In this document: positions 33,150 through 44,233 of the stretch, in pieces
Layout: every line of letters begins with the position of its first letter
Position numbering within the stretch: position 1 is the first letter of the stretch
Source: Myrmaecium sp. VS I D KN 1
Taxonomy: Eukaryota; Ascomycota; Dothideomycetes; Valsariales; Valsariaceae
DNA: 61,324 bases
Reading direction: 5' to 3'
NCBI GenBank assembly: GCA_019775845.1
Contig: JADQAV010000022.1
Location: 1 to 61,324, forward strand
The notes under the pieces: generated by a model
What the model saw: the letters and a program-made list of their open reading frames with translations, nothing else
Told to the model about the DNA's origin: nothing
Database searches by the model: none
Made by a program: the position numbers and the translations under genes

Positions 33150-34712
33150 CTACGCCTTAGGATCTAACCCCACCCTCTTCATCTCATCCCGAATCGCATC
33201 CAACACCTTCCCAACATCCTTCTCCTGGTCGCGCCACTCACGCTCAACAACCTCCCGATGCCTATCACTCCTCGGCGTAACCACGCACTCAAACGGCTCC
33301 GGCTTACTGGCAAATCCACTCGTGAAATTCAACGGATCAACCTCCTTACGATTCCCACACTCATCAAGAGCATGAGTAATATCAAAAGCCCACAGCATGC
33401 GAGCCACAAGCAAAAAGACGCTATTACGGGCAATATGGCGACCAGTGCAAACGCGGCGCCCAAAGCCAAAAGTAGTAATACGGTTATCGATCTTCTCCTC
33501 CGGCATCTCCAGCCAGCGATCGGGGCGGAAGCAGTCCGGATCCGGGTACGTCGCCGGGTCAAGATTCATGCTCCACACAAGCGGGGTGACGATCGCGCCC
33601 TTCGGGATGCGATACCCACCCCACCAATCCTCCCGGGTCGTCGCATGCGGCACGCCCTGCGGGCCCACAGGGCGCCAGCGCAGCACCTCCTCCACCACGC
33701 CAACGATATACGGGAGCGCGGGCTTATCCGCGAAGGTGGGCAGGCGATCCGGGCCGACGACGCGGTCGAGCTCCTGCTGGGCGCGGGGGATCCAGTGCGG
33801 CTGCGCGAGGCAGGCGAGCATGAAGACCTCCATGGCGATGGAGGTGGTGTCGAGGCCGGCGTCGACGAGGATGCCGAGGTCGTAGGCGAGCTCGAGCCGA
33901 CCCATCTGCTGGGCCTCCCGAGCGTGCTGGAACTCTCGCGTCCAGTTCCAGTGGGCGCTTTGCTGGCCGATGGCCATGTTGGAGAGGTGCAGGGTGCTCT
34001 CGAGCTCGAAGAAGGCGTCGGCCGTGACTTTCCATGGCGCGAGCGGCCCCTTGGGTAGGATGTTGAGGAAGGGCAGGCTGTCGACGATCCACGTCCCCAC
34101 CCGCCCGGCGTAGGTGAAGTTGTCCTGCACCTTGTGCGCGTCGAGGAGGTGCTGCTCGGTGCCGAGGGGGACGCGGATGCCGTAGGCGAGGGCGTAGACG
34201 AGCGAGGCGCTGTAGCGCTCGAAGCGCTTGCGGTAGTCGTTGCTAGTCAAAAACTCGACGATGGTCTGCTTGCTCTCGAGGTCCTGCAGCGGCGCGTACG
34301 TGTTGGAGGCGCGCGGCGAGATGACGGGGGCTTCGAGCCGCTGGTGCAATCGGTGGGATTCGTTGTATGGCCGGATGAGCTGGTGCATGCCTTTGGTGAG
34401 GTTCTCGCCGGCCATCACCATGCGTGGCCGGTCGGAGTAGATGGCGCCGCGCTTGTCGAGCAGCTCCCGGGCGATGGTGTGGTCGGCGATGAAGATGAGG
34501 GTGTCTTTGCCGTACTGCACGCTGAAGATGGGCCCCCATTGCTTGGCCCACTCGTGGTAGGTGCGCCAGGGGAGGACCTGGGGGGCTTGGTGGAGGTTGC
34601 CGATGAAAGGGATCCGCCGGGGTCCTGGGGGGAGTTTACGGTCACGGTACCATTCGTACAAGACCTCGAGCACGAGGAGGCCGACAATGACGAGAAGGAC
34701 GGTGTATGCCAT
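33150..34712 (-). CDS. Cytochrome P450 monooxygenase (intronless)
   Basis: A single exon of 520 residues. I start at the ATG at 34712 because it gives a clean membrane anchor (AYTVLLVIVGLLVLEVLYEW) followed by the proline hinge KLPPGPRRIPFIGN; an upstream in-frame ATG at 34802 would put 30 residues before it. Visible P450 elements are the I-helix AGLDTTS, the EEVLRWRP ExxR motif, the FRPDRWLE meander and the heme loop FGFGRRVCTGRHIA with C422 as axial ligand. It is an ER-bound enzyme. It resembles the fungal group that oxidises small aromatic polyketides, but I cannot assign a CYP number. Neighbouring genes are intron-rich, so the lack of introns is unusual. It is probably the right-hand enzyme of the cluster. 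Confidence 0.92.
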   Translation of the reverse strand: MAYTVLLVIVGLLVLEVLYEWYRDRKLPPGPRRIPFIGNLHQAPQVLPWRTYHEWAKQWGPIFSVQYGKDTLIFIADHTIARELLDKRGAIYSDRPRMVMAGENLTKGMHQLIRPYNESHRLHQRLEAPVISPRASNTYAPLQDLESKQTIVEFLTSNDYRKRFERYSASLVYALAYGIRVPLGTEQHLLDAHKVQDNFTYAGRVGTWIVDSLPFLNILPKGPLAPWKVTADAFFELESTLHLSNMAIGQQSAHWNWTREFQHAREAQQMGRLELAYDLGILVDAGLDTTSIAMEVFMLACLAQPHWIPRAQQELDRVVGPDRLPTFADKPALPYIVGVVEEVLRWRPVGPQGVPHATTREDWWGGYRIPKGAIVTPLVWSMNLDPATYPDPDCFRPDRWLEMPEEKIDNRITTFGFGRRVCTGRHIARNSVFLLVARMLWAFDITHALDECGNRKEVDPLNFTSGFASKPEPFECVVTPRSDRHREVVEREWRDQEKDVGKVLDAIRDEMKRVGLDPKA

Positions 34713-36495
34713 GATGGGAAATTCAAGACAAAGGCAGAGCACAGAGAGAGCGAAAGAGAAGATTGCGGGAGACGGAGTGAATATAGACTCCCACCTGGAC
34801 AAGAAAAATAGAGTCTGGTGTTTGCCGGGGGGTGACCTGGGAGATATGGGAGCAGGTCTTTATGTTCCTTCTTCCAATGCGAGGGCAGCAATTATAATCG
34901 ACATCTCACTGTATCAGGACATGCAGGTGTCGGCTCATGATAAAATAACCTTGCGAGAGCTCGGAGGCTATGTCCAGCAATCCTCCGCCGGGACCATCGT
35001 GCACAGGACATGTGGGAGCAAGGACCTTCGCGGCCCCTCACACATCGACAGTGACCGGGGTGCGTGACTGAGCTTTGATGGGGGAACCGTTCCTCCTGCT
35101 CCGCTCAATCTGAGGCCTGACCTGACGGGCGATCGGGGCATTATATGACCTGCTCAGGAGTATGTAAGTGAATTCGCCGAAGAGAAGAGTTCCAACACCC
35201 CCGAGTTCATCTCCCTCGTTCTCTTCCTGTTTTGAAACGCGGCCATATCTCGATGTCCTCCTATGCAGCGCAGACATTGTGAACACGGATTTCCATGGAC
35301 CCGCACATTGCTTATACATACGCACCCATCTCAATATTCCCCGGAGAAATGCCCCCTTATCCCCTAGTCATCGTGCGGATCGAGGTACTGTATTGTACAT
35401 ACACACTGTACTATACAAGTTGAAGGAATATGAGGCACAAAATGGTCCGCAAGGGGGGAGGGCAGGGATCGACAGCGGAGGATTGCTGTGCCGCACGTCG
35501 GTTCCGCTCCGTCGGGACGGGGAAGGCGGTCCGGCCGTTTCAGATGTTCTTGTCGGGTGGCGGCGGAGAACGACCCCGCTCCGCCCAGCTAGCCGCTCAC
35601 CTCCCACTCCCACGCTCGGAGCCTCTTGGGACTTTTTACGCAAACCGTTGGCTCGAGCTGGCCATCCAGCATCTAACAGGTCTCTTATTGACCCTGGCTG
35701 GCAGGTCGAGTGGAGGTTATGGCAGGTCACAGCGATACCTCACACACTACTACCACGTCAATCGATACTGGAATGCGGCACCCAAGACGAAGGCAGACTA
35801 ACCCCCGACCGGCTTCCCACTTGCTGTGCCACCGGAATGCCAGCATCCATGGAGGCTAGAAGGGCAACAGGTGGGAAATGATGGAGGTCGACCCGGTCGC
35901 ACCACTGCACGATCCCTGGGCCTGGGAACATCCCTTCACAATCTCCTCGTGGAAGGGATCAGTCACATATGCAGGTCCCGAGTTGAGCGCTCACGTTCAT
36001 CTTCCGGTCTACTAGCCCGGAGAAGAGTGGACTTTCTCCTCCGGCTCCTGCTCTCTAGGCTGACCCACTCTTCATATATGAATCCTTCGCGGCAACCACA
36101 CGTTCTCCCGACGACCCTTGTCCGAAAGCTTTCGCCACCTGCCTGTGCCCTGCCTCCGCGCTGCGGGTGAATGGCGTTGATCCCACACACATCTTGCTAT
36201 TATGCCGGTACTTATAGTGACTAGAAATAGCTCCTTATTGGCTCAATCGGGGATTAAACCCCTCCTGTCAACGAATAGCAAACTACATGCTAACCACCGC
36301 CTGCGTGAGGGGAGTGTGCGAGGCTCAGAGACAGTGAAAAGGAAACAACCCGCCAAGCTGGTCCGAAAATTCCCGTAGGGAATTCCCCCTTTTCCATTTC
36401 TCTTTCTCTCCGTCATTCCTACAAGATTCTTCGACGTTGGAGACCGTAGAATCATTGTCCTCTTGCTCGACGGGTATACAGCGAGAGGCCCAGCG
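34713..36495. other. Gene-free region, divergent promoter of P450 and membrane protein
   Basis: In this 1.8 kb, a long open frame at 35168-35881 (plus) has no ATG start that fits a family and no motif, so I do not call it. The region separates the probable cluster edge from the rhodopsin-fold gene. No repeats of note. Confidence 0.45.
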
Positions 36496-37961
36496 ATGCT
36501 CCAACCCTCCGGCGACGACTACCGCGCCACGCTGAACGGGGTAGGCTGGGCACTTTGCAGCCTCGCCGTGGCCCTCACAGCAGCACGTCTCTACTGCCGG
36601 ATGGGCGTGCTGAAGCGATATGGCTGGGATGACTACTTCATGATACTGGCAACGGTGAGTATTCAATAGACTTGTGCGTCCGCCGCATGTCGTTTTCTCC
36701 GCAACGGCACGACGTGTACTATCCGGACCACACATCGACTGATCTTAACCTCTAGCTCTCCGCAATCGCAGCTACCGGCCTCGTCTCCACCGCCGTCCAC
36801 TACGGCTTCGGCACCCACATATCCTCCATCACATCCACGAGGGCTCAGATCAACGCCCGCAAGTATACCTCGCTCGCCCCGGCCATCTCCCTCATCAGCG
36901 CCTGCTTCTCCAAAATCAGCGTCGTGCTCTTCCTCCTCCGCCTGCTGGGCACGGCCGTCAAGCCGGTGCACAAGTGGGTGCTCTACCTCAGCACCACCAT
37001 CCTCATCCTCGCCACCATCTTCTGCGTGATCGTGCTTACAGGATTCTGCTACCCAGCTCAAAAGGCATGGGACCCAACCGTGCCCGGGCGGTGCATGCCG
37101 GCCGCCGTCTTAGACGTAGGCGGCCGGACGGTGGGGGTGTACAGCGCGGTCATGGACCTAGTCTGCGCCGGCTTCCCCGTCCTCATGATCTCGACGCTGA
37201 ACATGAAGCGGCGGACTAAGTGGGGATTGGCTGCGCTGATGGGTGGGGGCGTGTTTGCGGCGACGGCGACGTTCGTCAAGGTGGCCATGATGAGCGGGAT
37301 CACCGACACCACCGACCTGACCTGGTCCTGGAGCCCGATCGCGGTCTGGTATATTGCCGAGATGGACGTGCTTATCATAGCTGGCTGCATCCCCACCCTT
37401 CGCCCGCTGTGGAACGTGATCCGTGGCCGGAGTCAGGCGGGCAGCTCGAGCGGTGGCGTGTATAATAAGAACACGGGCGATCAGAGCGACGGCATCCGAC
37501 TGGAGCAGCAAAGCCACACGCATCGGAGCAAGAGCAGCTCCGCTTTCGCTAAGCCAGGACCGCTGACGATGGCGTACCGGGAGGTGACGGATGATCTGGA
37601 CGGCCTGAGCGAGCGGGCCGGCAGCAACTCGAGCAAGGAGAACATCCTGCCCAAAGGCGAGGGAGAAATGGGCGTGGTGGCGGAGGAGCGGCGACGGAGT
37701 GTTCGGGACCTCGGGACGGATGTCGGACCGGTGCGGCAGCGGAGCGAGGACGGCCGAACGAGGAAGTTTGGGAGCGCGTCTAACATGCTGGATGCCGGGC
37801 GCGGGAGTCGACAGGGTCATCACAGCGGCGGCATCCAGGTTCAGGTGACGACGGATATCGACGTGCGCGAAGGCACCCGGGATGGTAATGCCCAGCCTGC
37901 TTCCGGTGGACATGAAGTCAACGGGAAGTACTTCCCCTACCAGAACCCGTTTAGTTCGTAG
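36496..37961 (+). CDS. Rhodopsin-fold (PTH11/SAT5-like) integral membrane protein
   Basis: Exons 36496..36654 and 36756..37961 give 454 residues. About seven hydrophobic helices fill residues 10-290: LNGVGWALCSLAVALTAARL, the LSAIAATGLVSTAVHYGFG segment, FSKISVVLFLLRLLG, WVLYLSTTILILATIFCVIV and others. The RYGWDDYFMI segment after helix 1 and WSPIAVWYIAEMDVLIIAGC are hallmarks of the fungal rhodopsin-domain family. The remaining 150 or so residues form a polar, Ser-rich cytosolic tail. No N-terminal CFEM domain and no obvious retinal lysine context are seen. Members are plasma-membrane proteins, some acting as receptors. Many lie beside metabolite clusters with unknown function, as here. Confidence 0.85.
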
Positions 37962-38349
37962 GTGGCCGGTGTTGAGGCTGAGACGACGTGGACTGCCGAT
38001 GCACGTATACCGATGGACTGGCCAGCCGTTTGAAATCCTTTTCTTTCCATAATGTCATTTTTTCTGTCTGTTTTCATGCGTTTCACTATCAGCTCGTGAT
38101 GCATATCCAGCCCTGAAAGGGTACGAAAGTAGGAGACGTGGCGCCACATAGGTAGAAATGCAACTATCCGTACGCAGGTAGGCAAGTATGGAAGGTCGCA
38201 CATGTTGTTTGCCTGTTGGCAGTGCACTGGGCCGGAGTTCTCCACGGCTAAAGCTAACTTCCACCGACCGCGCCTCTTCCTTCCGTCAACCTCACTTCAC
38301 TCTCCACGCGCATTACCGAGAGAAAATTCTTACACGCTTGGAGTCGAAG
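37962..38349. promoter_or_regulatory. Intergenic region upstream of the helicase gene
   Basis: These 388 bases hold the 3' flank of the membrane-protein gene and the probable helicase promoter. No TATA box or repeat stands out. Confidence 0.45.
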
Positions 38350-41300
38350 ATGCCTCAACCGCCGAAGTCGGGAAGGCTTTTCGGCAAGCTCTGCTCACGG
38401 CGCATCGACCTCGTCGGCGACTTCGCCGGTCAGGAACCGTTCCTGGTCGACGGAGATTCGTTGCTGCTTCACTGCTTCTGCGACCGCCTGTTGGAATTCG
38501 AAGGTAAGCATGCCCGGCCGTCACCGAAAAGCTCACCTCGACTGACACCCGGAGTAGATGGCTATCAGATGCTGCACGCCGTCTGGCTCGTCGAGCGCTT
38601 CCTCGCTTCCCTCAAGCGCCGCAACTGCAACTTTGACGTTGCCTTTTGTGACCAGAATTCCTCACTGTGCATCCCTTCCGACGTTCTTGAATCCTGCAGG
38701 TCTAAGTATCCCGTGGCGAGGGAGGTGATCCTGCGTCACTTGGAAGTCAATCTCGCGCGCACTTCATCGTCGATCCGTGTCCTGCGCTTCACTTCGCTGG
38801 ACAGCCCGGAGTTCCTGGAATCTCTGGTCGCCAACAGTTACATGTTTGTCATGATGAATGATGGCTCCGCTCCGAGCCACACTGACCACGTGAAGCAGTT
38901 GCGAGCCGCTATCTATGACGTTGTCGCTCATGGCTATAGCGTTGCATTGATCAATGGTCTAGAGTTCCGAGATACCAAGGTAAGACACAGAGCAGAGCTG
39001 GTGTCGCGATCGCCTCTAACGTAGATTCCAGGTGATAACGGAGGTTATCGAAGGTCGCCCTACAAAAACAAAGAACCGCACTGTCATGACTGAGATAAAA
39101 GACGAGTGCGACGGTTTGCAGATGGAACTGGACATGCTCTGCGAACTGCACAGGCAAGCCGACGAGATGATGACGGAACGGCTTTGCTTGGTAGCTGTCG
39201 TCACCGGCCTTCTTGTTCGGGCAGGCAAAGTATCGCATCCAGCTGCTTCTGCTTTCGCGGTACATGCTGTTCTTACTACCCAGCTTCCGCTAAGTACTCG
39301 ATCGGCCTACAACTGTGTTAAACCACGAAGGAACCTGGAGCGGCTGGACTCATGTCGTGCGTTTCTGGACGAGTTCAACGTCCTTGCGCTGAATGTTCTG
39401 CGGTCCGCCCACTGGAAGACTTCCACGGACAAGGCGGGTCTGGTGTGCGACCTGGCAGACCTTTTGGATGGCAAACTTCTCTTCCACGTTCGACTTGAAA
39501 GCTTCCCTCTTCCTCCGTTGTCAGCGAAATCCAAAGTCCTCCTGACATCAATGGGTAAAATCATCTCGTCCGTGGCTCGCGCAGAGCTGGTTATCGAGCG
39601 GCCACTCCTCTTCCCAGCCGATCAGAAAGCAAAACAGCTTTTATCGGGCGCCCCGCCCAAGCTTCTTCCTTTCATGGAGCCATCATTAGATAAGCACCTC
39701 CAACCTGTCCAGGTTAGAATCGATGCTACGGATGAGCAAGGCCTGCCGAACCAGGCTTCTCGGATTTTCCGCGAATTGACGCATTGGCACAGCGCGAAAC
39801 GTCCAATAGATCGCAAGGCCTTGATCGCAAGCAAAGACAAAGCTGCTGCCCGCGCTCGCCGCCAGAACCAGCGGTACATGGCAGAGATGATAGCGTATGC
39901 CGCCAGCGTGACAAATGCGGTCGGGAAAGCTCTGAAACCTAAGACCATCGTCGTAAAGAGTGACAAAGAACCGAGCGGGCAGCACCAAACGGCTACGAAA
40001 GGAAGCAAGAACAACAGAGGCAAAAAGCAGGCTGTCTTGGCGAGTAGAGCGGCAGAAATCGACAAGAAAGATGTGCGAACTGCAACCAAGATCACGGAGG
40101 CGTGGGGTAAAGTATGCAAAGATACCCTCGAGCGGGCGGACGACCCTTCTGTCCGCTACGGAAAGACGATGCAGTATCTTCAAGGGCTTTCAGATGCATG
40201 GAGAACGGTTGTGAGCTCGGAAGTCGAGCTTTACGCGCTCAATTGCATGGTGGCTATGTGGAGATCATCTGTCCATGCCAAATCACCCGATTACGGCCTT
40301 GCCGCAAGAATCTGGGATGCCATCAGCTCGATCCGACACGCACCTAATCTTACCGCGTCCATGAAAACAGAGCTGCGTAAGGTAAACAGAGCTTTGGGAT
40401 TTCCTTTCAGCTTTGGCAATGCGGCTGCTACGATTAGGCAGCTGCCGTTCGCTCCTGTGTGGTCCTTGACCGGAGTGAATCTCAAGGTCCCTCTACCGTC
40501 AAAGGAATTCCAACTCCTGCATTGCGGACCGTACTTTGACCGGAAGATAGATGCTATGCCGGATAGCCGAGTCGATTTTGCCCCGGACGGATGGCAGCGG
40601 CAAGTTCTGGATGTCATTGATGCCAATAAGAGCCTCTTTGTCGTCGCTCCAACGAGCGCAGGCAAGACCTTCATCTCGTTCTACGCTATGGAGAAAGTGC
40701 TTGAGAAGTCGGATGACGGGGTTATCGTTTACATCGCGCCGACAAAGCCTCTGGTCAACCAAATCGCGGCGGAGATCCAGGCGCGCTACTCCAAAACCTA
40801 CAAGCACAGTGGCAAGTCCGTCTGGGGGATTCATACCCGCGACTACCGCGTCAACAGCTGCACGGGCTGTCAGGTCCTCGTCACGGTCCCGCATATCTTG
40901 CAGATCATGCTCCTCGCGCCGAGCCACGTCGATTCATGGTCCGTCAGGATCAAGCGGATCATCTTCGATGAGGTGCACTGCATCGGCCAGGCCGAAGATG
41001 GAATCGTGTGGGAACAGCTGCTCTTGCTCTCGCCGTGCCCGATCATCGCGCTCTCCGCCACGGTCGGCAATCCCAAGGAGTTTCACGAATGGCTGGCGTC
41101 GACCCAGAGGTCCCTCGGCCACGAGCTGGTGATGGTGCACCATCCGCACCGGTACTCTGCTTTACGCATGTTCGTTCATGCTACGCCGAAGAAGTTCACG
41201 TTCAAACGCCTCCCCGCAGCCCCACAGCTGGCGCCGGTTGGCTTGGACAATGGCGATAGCTTTCATTTTGTGCATCCCGTGAGCTCGTTGACGAAGGTGC

Positions 41301-43663
41301 GCGGCATACCAGAGGACTTCTCCCTCGAGGCTCGTGACTGCTACACGCTGTGGCAGGCAATGAAGTGTCACGAGTGTACCGCGTACCCGGTTGAAGATTC
41401 CCTGAGCCCGGAGAAAGCCTTGCCTGCTGTCATTGCTCAGAAAGATGTCATTGACTGGGGTCAGCGTCTGAAAAGGTTGTTAGGGGAGTGGATGAGAGAC
41501 GGCAAATCCCCTTTTCAGAAAGTTGTCGCGGACTTCAGTAAGCCCCACGATATGCTGAACGACGGAAAAGAGATCGACCTTGTTACTACCGCGCTTCCTT
41601 TGATTTGCGATTTGCACGCGCAAGCCGCGCTTCCGGCCATCCTCTTCAACTACGACCGTGCCGAGTGTGAGCGGATGTGCAAGCAACTTCTGAACGACTT
41701 GAAGAAGGCAGAGAAGGCATGGAAGGAATCATCTCCGGCGTGGAAGAAGAAAATCGCTACTTGGGAGGCCTGGAAGAAAAATCACAAGAATGCGGAGAGG
41801 AGTGCCAGGAGAGCGGTCGCCGCTCAGCCGGAGGCGGGAATGAGCAAGGCCGACATGGACAAGGAGGCAGCTTCCGTCACCCCGGACAAGTGGGAAAGCT
41901 TCAATCCAAACGCACCGATCGACGGCTTTCACTTTGCTGATTATACAAAGTTGCCGGCGTCGGAATTGGCCAAATATGCCGACGGACTGAAATGGCGCGG
42001 AGTCGCGGCATTCCAGATCGAGGCGCTCTCACGGGGCATCGCATTCCATCATTCTGGAGCAAATCGTCGGTATAGACAAGTCGTGGAGGTCCTTTTCCGG
42101 AAAGGATATCTACGCATCGTCATAGCAACCGGCACGCTCGCGCTCGGCATCAACATGCCCTGCAAAACCGTCGTCTTCTGTGGCGACTCGGTCTTCCTGA
42201 CCGCACTGAATTTCCGCCAGGCCGCCGGTCGCGCTGGACGAAGAGGCTTCGATGTCCTTGGCAACGTTGTCTTCCACGGGATTCCTCTTTCCAAGGTGTA
42301 CCGCTTGCAGAGCTCGCGGCTGCCGGAGCTCACAGGTCACTTCCCGACCACGACCACACTCGTCCTTCGGCTTTGCAGTCTGCTCGCCGAGTCGAAGCAA
42401 TCCCCGTTTGTGGTACGCATGGTCGATGCGCTGGTCTCCCAGCCGCGACTGTACCTCGGAGGTCAGGAGAATCGCATGTCGGTCCTCCACCATCTCCGCT
42501 TTTCGATCGAGTACTTGCGCCGGCAGTACCTATTGAACTCTACCGGTCACCCCATCAACTTCGCCGGTTGTGTCTCGCACCTGTACTACACGGAGCCGTC
42601 CAATTTCGCCTTCCATGCCCTACTCAAAGACGGCTACTTCCACAGGCTATGCGCAGGCATTCGGTCGAACCCTCGCAGCAGCGAGCGCATCCTGAAAACG
42701 CTGATGTTGGTCATGTCCCACCACTTCGGTCGCCAGTACCTGCGCAACACAAACCTCGAGCGCATCAGAGAGAAACCAGCTGGCTCCCCTTCAGTCGTCG
42801 TGCTGCCTCCAATGCCCGAGGAGGCGGCTACCATCCTGCGACACCACAACCGAGAAACACTTAACATCTTCACAGAGTACGTGCGATCCTACGTCACCCA
42901 GCACCTCGCCACTGAGCCGGATGGTTCGCTGCCTCTTACAGGGATGCGATTCGGCGGGATGAACGAAGAGGAGCAAGGCCAGCATACGGAGGGCCCCACC
43001 ATCCGCTCGCCCTTCGTCGGCCTCTCCGGTCACTCCGACGAAACAATCACGTCCATCCATGAGCTCTGCAGCACCGTCCGCGCCGGCGTCTTCCTCGAGG
43101 AGGCCGTGATCCCGCAGCTCCCGGTCGAGGCGCCGCGGCCGCTGAACGCGTACCTGCTGGACTTTTTCAAGCACGGCGACACGCGCGCCATCGTCGAGGA
43201 CAACGGCGTCCGTCGCGGTGAGCTGTGGTTCGTGTTGCACGACTTCGCGCTAGTGCTCGCGACCATCGTGACGAGCTTGACGGGATTCGTGAAGGGTGAG
43301 GAGGCGCGGATGGAGGATGATGAGATTGAGATGGATGGGGAGGGTGAGGAGATTGAGGAAGAGGATATGAAGGAGATGACTGTGGAAAGCAAGCCGTTGG
43401 CTACTGTGTCGCTGTCTACCGCAGCCTCTACAAAGAAGCCGTCTAAGAAGAAGGTGCTCGAGAGCTGGGATGATGAGGACGAGGAGGAGGATGGGGAGCC
43501 TGCTGCAGATTTACAAGCCGTTGCGGGTCCAACCGTCTTGGATAACTCCATGAACCTTCCTTCCTGGGCCAGCGAGGACGAAGGATCTCTTTTGGATGTT
43601 CTGGCGGCCTTCAGACTGTTGTCAGAGGAGTTTCAACAGAAATTCAAGGCTATGTGGGTATAG
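38350..43663 (+). CDS. DDX60-like Ski2-family DExH RNA helicase
   Basis: Exons 38350..38503, 38558..38979 and 39032..43663 give 1735 residues. The N-terminal block (FLVDGDSLLLHCFCDRLLEF, then VWLVERFLASLKRRNCNFDV) resembles the PIN-like region of DDX60 proteins. Helicase motifs: Walker A APTSAGKTF (about 730), DEVH in IIFDEVHCIGQ (about 837), SAT (about 865), ATGTLALGINMP, and motif VI QAAGRAGRRG (about 1254). A long insertion with a charged coiled segment (about 890-980) separates the two RecA lobes, and an acidic stretch lies near 1610-1630. Intron 1 is 54 bases and stop-free. The family unwinds RNA, and animal DDX60 acts in antiviral responses. The fungal role is not established. It is large and apparently intact. 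Confidence 0.9.
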
Positions 43664-44233
43664 GCTTCGAGCTGTAAATGCAACCGAGCATATCGCAACA
43701 TAGGTAATGTAGTTCAGCTCTAGAACAGAAGACCTGGTTGATTAGTAGACTGACTGAATACTTTCTTTTGCTGATTTCTGTTCAAGGCGGATAGAGTCTC
43801 CCCAAACGATAGTCACATTGGGCTAATTAAAGTATGCGGGGAATGTGTCCCCGCCATCGTCCCTTGCATCCAGCATCCAATGAAGTGATGGTGGAGAGGG
43901 GATACCCTGGGGGATCTGCTACCCTACGTGCCTACCCCATCAATTCCCTTCCCTACCTCTCACTCCCGAGTACGGCACATATTATCCCGTCGCCTCCTCC
44001 CCTGGCCTCACCACCCGTTCTTCCACCTTCCGGATGCGAGTAGGTCCATCTGATCGACAGCCGCGGGTAGAGCCTCGGCAGAGATTTTCCACCTACAAGC
44101 CCTCAGCCACGGTAGGGAAATGCCGGCAGCTGGCGTAAATAAAAGGGGCGTATGGACTGCCCCCGGGCATCCAAATCACAACCGCAGTACACTCAAAAAA
44201 TTGCCCGCATCGTTTTTCCTCACCTTGGTAACA
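43664..44233. promoter_or_regulatory. Intergenic region with promoter of the GH127-type gene
   Basis: In these 570 bases, TAAATAAAAG at 44137-44146 lies about 90 bases before the next ATG and is a fair TATA box. Nothing else is supported. Confidence 0.45.

Noticed and set aside
35168-35881. 237-residue plus-strand open frame between the P450 and the membrane protein
   Set aside because: There is no family motif, the start is non-ATG, and the composition is like random GC-rich DNA.
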